A stretch of DNA of 17,378 nucleotides from assembly GCA_020443945.1 (NCBI GenBank), contig JAIZWN010000099.1, positions 1-17,378 on the forward strand, in the 5' to 3' direction. The notes under the pieces are model-generated. The model saw only the letters and a program-made list of their open reading frames with translations, was not told the DNA's origin and searched no databases. The stretch comes from Candidatus Thiosymbion ectosymbiont of Robbea hypermnestra (GTDB lineage Bacteria; Pseudomonadota; Gammaproteobacteria; Chromatiales; Chromatiaceae). Positions 14,520-17,378 of the stretch are shown in pieces. Positions within the stretch are counted from its first letter, which is position 1; each line of letters begins with the position of its first letter. Both the position numbers and the translations under genes were made by a program.

Positions 14520-15506
14520 TCAGCGGGCGAGGGGGTAGCCGTCGGCCCCGGTCAGGCGCAGCAGGGAGGCGGCGAACGCGGCGCCGAGGCGGTCCGCCAG
14601 GTGTTCGAGCAGGTCCTTCTCGGTGCTGTATTCGACGATCTTCTCCGCCCCGATCAGCTCGCGCGCCACGGAGCTGGCGCTGCCCAGCCCGTCCGCCAGG
14701 CCGAGGGCCACGCTCTCCTCGCCGCTCCAGAAGAGCCCGCTGAAGAGCTCGTCGCCGCCCTTGAGGCGTTCGCCTCTCCCGGCGCGGACGACCTCGATGA
14801 ACTGCCGGTGCAGCTGGTCGAGGACGCCCTGGAGGTAGCGGCGCTGTTCCGCTGGCAGGGGCGAGAAGGGGTCCAGAATGCCCTTGTTTTGTCCCGCCGT
14901 CAGCAGCCGGCGCTCGATGCCCAGCTCCTGGAGGGCCTCGACGAAGCCGAAGGCGTCGATGCGCACGCCGATGGAGCCGATCAGGCTCGCCTTGTCCACG
15001 TAGATGGCGTCGGCGGCAACGGCAATATAGTAGCCGCCGGAGGCGCACAGATCCGCCGCGACCGCGTAGACCGGGATGTCCGGGTGCTGTTTGCGCAGCC
15101 GCCGGATTTCGTCGTTGATGTAGCCGGCCTGTACCGGGCTGCCGCCGGGGCTGTTGATGCGCAGAATGATGCCCTGGGTGTTCTCATCCTCATAGGCCCG
15201 GCGTAAGGCGGTCAGGACGCGATCCGCGCCGGCATTCGTCTGTGGGGCGACTAGGCCCTTCACCTCGATCAAGGCCGTATGGTCCTCGCCGGGGGAAACG
15301 TGTGTGACCAGGTCGTCGGGCCACAGCAACACCAATAGGACGATCAGGTAGGCGAAGGTCAGGAGCTTGAAAAAAACGCCCCAGCGGCGGCTTCGCCTCC
15401 GCTCCGCGAGCTGGTCCAGCACCACCCGGTTCACCAGGGCCTGCTCCCAGCCCTCGTCCCCCGGGGTGGGCATGGCCTTCCCCCGTTTCCAGAATCGCCA
15501 GCTCAT
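14520..15506 (-). CDS. sppA: S49-family signal peptide peptidase (SppA-like)
   Basis: SppA-type proteases degrade cleaved signal peptides in or at the inner membrane using a Ser-Lys dyad. The 328-aa product has a basic N-terminus, one transmembrane helix (about 44-62) and a single S49 domain, that is, the short form rather than the 67-kDa duplicated E. coli enzyme. Ser156 in DLCASGGYYIA is the likely nucleophile and Lys208 in AGQNKGILDPFSP the likely general base; RINSPGGSP and GSIGVRIDAFGF are also typical. The start has a strong GGAGGTGAT just upstream and overlaps the stop of the HAD gene (ATGA), so it is translationally coupled in the rluC-HAD-sppA operon. Confidence 0.9.
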   Translation of the reverse strand: MSWRFWKRGKAMPTPGDEGWEQALVNRVVLDQLAERRRSRRWGVFFKLLTFAYLIVLLVLLWPDDLVTHVSPGEDHTALIEVKGLVAPQTNAGADRVLTALRRAYEDENTQGIILRINSPGGSPVQAGYINDEIRRLRKQHPDIPVYAVAADLCASGGYYIAVAADAIYVDKASLIGSIGVRIDAFGFVEALQELGIERRLLTAGQNKGILDPFSPLPAEQRRYLQGVLDQLHRQFIEVVRAGRGERLKGGDELFSGLFWSGEESVALGLADGLGSASSVARELIGAEKIVEYSTEKDLLEHLADRLGAAFAASLLRLTGADGYPLAR

Positions 15507-16162
15507 ATCACCTCCACTCGTTCGAGCCAGGATCGCAGCTCAGGGAGCGATCCCAAACAATCCAAGGGCCTTTGCGCGAGCAAGCGCTCCCGTTCATGGA
15601 CCCCGTAGCCGACCGCCAAGGCGTCGGTGCCGGCACCGCGCGCCATCCGCATATCGTATTCGGTATCCCCGATCATCAGGGTCCGGGCGCCATCCACGCC
15701 GAGCTCGTCCATAATCTGCAACAACATTTCCGGGTGGGGTTTGGAGTGGCTCTCGTCGGCGCATCGGGTGGTGTGAAAACGGTCGGCCAGGCCGGTCTCG
15801 TCAAAGACCAGATCCAGGCCCCGACGACTCTTGCCGGTAGCCACGGCCAACAGAAAACCCCGTTCCAACAACCAGTCCAGCAGCTCCTGAGCGCCCGGGA
15901 ACAGGGGCGAGGGAAGCCTGTTGGCGATACGGTAGTGGAATCGATAACGCTCGGCGATTCGACTCTTGTCCGCCGCGTCGGCCTCGGGCCAGATCTCGGC
16001 CGTGGCATCGGCGATGCCAAGTCCGATGACATTACGCGCGGCCTCCCGGCCGGGCGGTGGTTTCCCCAGGTCGGCGAAGGCCGCCTGTATACAGGCCACG
16101 ATTTTGGCCTCCGAATCCATGAGGGTCCCGTCCCAGTCGAATACGATCAATCTGAAGCGCAT
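15503..16162 (-). CDS. HAD-superfamily (subfamily IA) hydrolase, phosphoglycolate-phosphatase-like
   Basis: The 219-aa product is a Gph-like HAD phosphatase. It has motif I DWDGTLMDS (nucleophile Asp9, Asp11), motif II in AVATGKSR, motif III Lys in SKPHPEM and motif IV IGDTEYDM. A helical cap lies between residues of about 20 and 90. The substrate cannot be read from sequence; phosphoglycolate, pyrophosphate or small sugar phosphates are possible. A GAGGAGAG Shine-Dalgarno precedes ATG 16162, 10 bp after the rluC stop. The order rluC-HAD-sppA is common in gammaproteobacteria, and this is the standard middle gene. Confidence 0.88.
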   Translation of the reverse strand: MRFRLIVFDWDGTLMDSEAKIVACIQAAFADLGKPPPGREAARNVIGLGIADATAEIWPEADAADKSRIAERYRFHYRIANRLPSPLFPGAQELLDWLLERGFLLAVATGKSRRGLDLVFDETGLADRFHTTRCADESHSKPHPEMLLQIMDELGVDGARTLMIGDTEYDMRMARGAGTDALAVGYGVHERERLLAQRPLDCLGSLPELRSWLERVEVI

Positions 16163-16172
16163 CGCTCTCCTC

Positions 16173-17123
16173 TCATCTCAGCCTTTCGAGCAGGGACGCG
16201 AGCTCCGGGGGCAGGGGGGCCTCGATCGACAAGGGGCGATCCCGGTGACCCGGCTGGAAAACCAGGGCGGAGGCATGCAGAAACAAGCGGTCGAGCCCCA
16301 GACCCCGCAGGCGGCGATTCGCCGCGGCATCGCCGTACTTCTCGTCCCCGGCCACCGGCGCCGCCAGATGCGCCGCATGCACGCGAATCTGATGGGTGCG
16401 CCCGGTCAGCGGCTCCACCTCGGCCAGGGTGAAATCTCCCAGCCGGCGCACGGGCCGAAACCGGGTGCGTGCCGGCTTACCCGCCCGCGGATCGATGCGG
16501 ACGATTCGCTCCCCACCGCGCGGAAGATTTTTGCGCAAGGGGACATCGACCACCCGCTCCCGATATTCCAGGCGCCCGGCGAGCAGGGCCGAATAACGCT
16601 TCTCCACCGCGCGCTCACGGAGGGAGCGATGCAGCTCGCGCAGGGTACTCCGCCGCTTACTGAGCAAGAGACAGCCCGAAGTCTCGCGGTCGAGACGATG
16701 CACCAGCTCCAACTCCGGAAGTTCGGGACGCAAAATGCGCATCGCCTCGATCAGGCCCCAGCGCAGACCGCTGCCGCCATGCACCGCGATTCCCGACGGC
16801 TTGTTCAGGGCGATGAGACGCTCATCCTCATAGAGCAGGGCCGACAGCAAATACTCCAGACGACTCCGCGCCGGATACGCGGGGGCATCCGGCAGTCCGC
16901 ACCGCAGGGGAGGAATACGCACCAGATCGCCGTTGCGCAGGCGATAGCCCGGCTTCACCCGGCCCTTGTTCACCCGCACCTCCCCCCGCCGCAGAACCCG
17001 GTACAGGTGACTGCGGGGCACCCCCTTGGCGCGGGCCAGCAGAAAATTATCGATGCGCTGCCCCTCCTGTCCATCGCCGATGCGAACAAACTCCACGGCA
17101 CTGCTTACGGACATCGGCATCAT
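16173..17123 (-). CDS. rluC: 23S rRNA pseudouridine(955/2504/2580) synthase RluC
   Basis: RluC isomerises three uridines in 23S rRNA to pseudouridine. The protein has an N-terminal S4 RNA-binding domain (GQRIDNFLLARAKGVPRSHLYRVLRRGEVRVNKGR), then the RsuA/RluA catalytic domain with NKPSGIAVHGGSG, HRLDRETSG (catalytic Asp) and GRTHQIRVH, ending in LFLHA...IEAPLP. From ATG 17123 it is 316 aa and the catalytic Asp falls at residue 145, close to its place in the E. coli enzyme. The frame is open to a GTG at 17174, but those 17 residues do not belong to the family. ATGs at 17120 and 17114 are equally possible, since no start has a good Shine-Dalgarno. It heads the minus-strand operon. Confidence 0.92.
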   Translation of the reverse strand: MMPMSVSSAVEFVRIGDGQEGQRIDNFLLARAKGVPRSHLYRVLRRGEVRVNKGRVKPGYRLRNGDLVRIPPLRCGLPDAPAYPARSRLEYLLSALLYEDERLIALNKPSGIAVHGGSGLRWGLIEAMRILRPELPELELVHRLDRETSGCLLLSKRRSTLRELHRSLRERAVEKRYSALLAGRLEYRERVVDVPLRKNLPRGGERIVRIDPRAGKPARTRFRPVRRLGDFTLAEVEPLTGRTHQIRVHAAHLAAPVAGDEKYGDAAANRRLRGLGLDRLFLHASALVFQPGHRDRPLSIEAPLPPELASLLERLR

Positions 17124-17195
17124 TTCGGTTCGGGTCGGCTCACGGCCAAGGCGGCCTCGGGTTCCTGCCGGCACCAGGAGACAGATGCTCCCGTC

Positions 17196-17332
17196 TCAAT
17201 CCGCCCACAGCAGAGAGAGATCGAATACGATGGCGTCGAATGGCGGGAGCGAAACCCGATTCCGGTCATGCAACGTAGTGAGCAAGCGCCACTTCCCCTC
17301 GGGGTAGTGGGTAAATCCTGCGTGATGTTCAA
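17196..17332 (-). pseudogene. Uma2 (DUF820)-like nuclease C-terminal remnant
   Basis: Reading leftward to a TGA at 17196-17198, the minus strand encodes about 45 residues that look like a real protein end: HYPEGKWRLLTTLHD, then PPFDAIVFDLSLLWAD. This resembles the C-terminus of Uma2-family (DUF820) putative restriction endonucleases common in Chromatiales and cyanobacteria, though I judge this from memory of the family. The nuclease core is not present: further upstream the frame runs straight into the CACAAAG repeat, so this is either a fragment or the end of a gene cut by the repeat. It sits upstream of rluC where a divergent rne is often found. Confidence 0.4.
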
Positions 17333-17344
17333 CGTTTGTTCTCA

Positions 17345-17369
17345 CACAAAGCCACAAAGACACAAAGAA
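17345..17369. repeat. CACAAAG repeat at window edge
   Basis: Three CACAAAG units at 8-nt spacing form 17345-17369. The pattern is close to the CGCAAAGG repeats at 1977-2003 and 4799-4826, so it is probably another member of the same dispersed family. The element may extend beyond the window. Confidence 0.55.
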
Positions 17370-17378
17370 TTCTTCCCT

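Noticed and set aside
17124..17174. GTG start for rluC at 17174
   Set aside because: It adds 17 residues not seen in the family; ATG 17123 (or 17120/17114) matches the usual N-terminus.

Overview
The window reads as a GC-rich gammaproteobacterial chromosome, probably of Chromatiales or purple-sulfur type. This is an inference from the hemE, yceF-type maf, sppA, rluC and TssJKLM sequences, the high GC content and the CGCAAAGG-type dispersed repeats. No rRNA, tRNA or CRISPR array was seen.

Layout. (1) 223-1326: hemE (heme biosynthesis). (2) 1341-1447: an inverted-repeat element. (3) 1481-13602: a forward-strand type VI secretion (T6SS) locus holding the membrane-complex genes tssJ, tssK, tssL (with an OmpA-like C-terminus) and tssM, then the post-translational control genes tagF and a PP2C phosphatase. 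The locus carries two blocks of foreign-looking cargo. A hicB-hicA toxin-antitoxin pair lies between tssL and tssM. A Rpn-type PD-(D/E)XK nuclease, plus an AAA ATPase coupled to a frameshifted DUF4276 (TOPRIM-like) gene, lies between tssM and tagF. (4) 13671-13746: a second copy of the inverted-repeat family. (5) 13809-17123: maf/yceF (+), convergent with the minus-strand operon rluC-HAD phosphatase-sppA. (6) 17175-17378: an apparent Uma2 (DUF820) C-terminal remnant on the minus strand and a CACAAAG repeat at the window edge.

How the genes work together. TssJ-TssL-TssM form the trans-envelope complex and TssK docks the baseplate to it. TagF and the PP2C phosphatase are typical repressors of T6SS firing. 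The sheath, tube, baseplate, ClpV, spike, kinase and FHA genes are absent here, so the system must be split or incomplete.

Most notable signals. Related copies of one ~20-nt sequence, in inverted arrangement, sit at both edges of the T6SS block. Defence-type cargo is spliced into the T6SS operon with translation-coupling overlaps (hicA/tssM ATGA, ATPase/DUF4276 GTGA). A 27-bp identical inverted repeat brackets tssK-tssL. The DUF4276 partner is interrupted by a one-base loss in an A-run. The T6SS block sits next to maf where yceD-rpmF-plsX would normally be expected.
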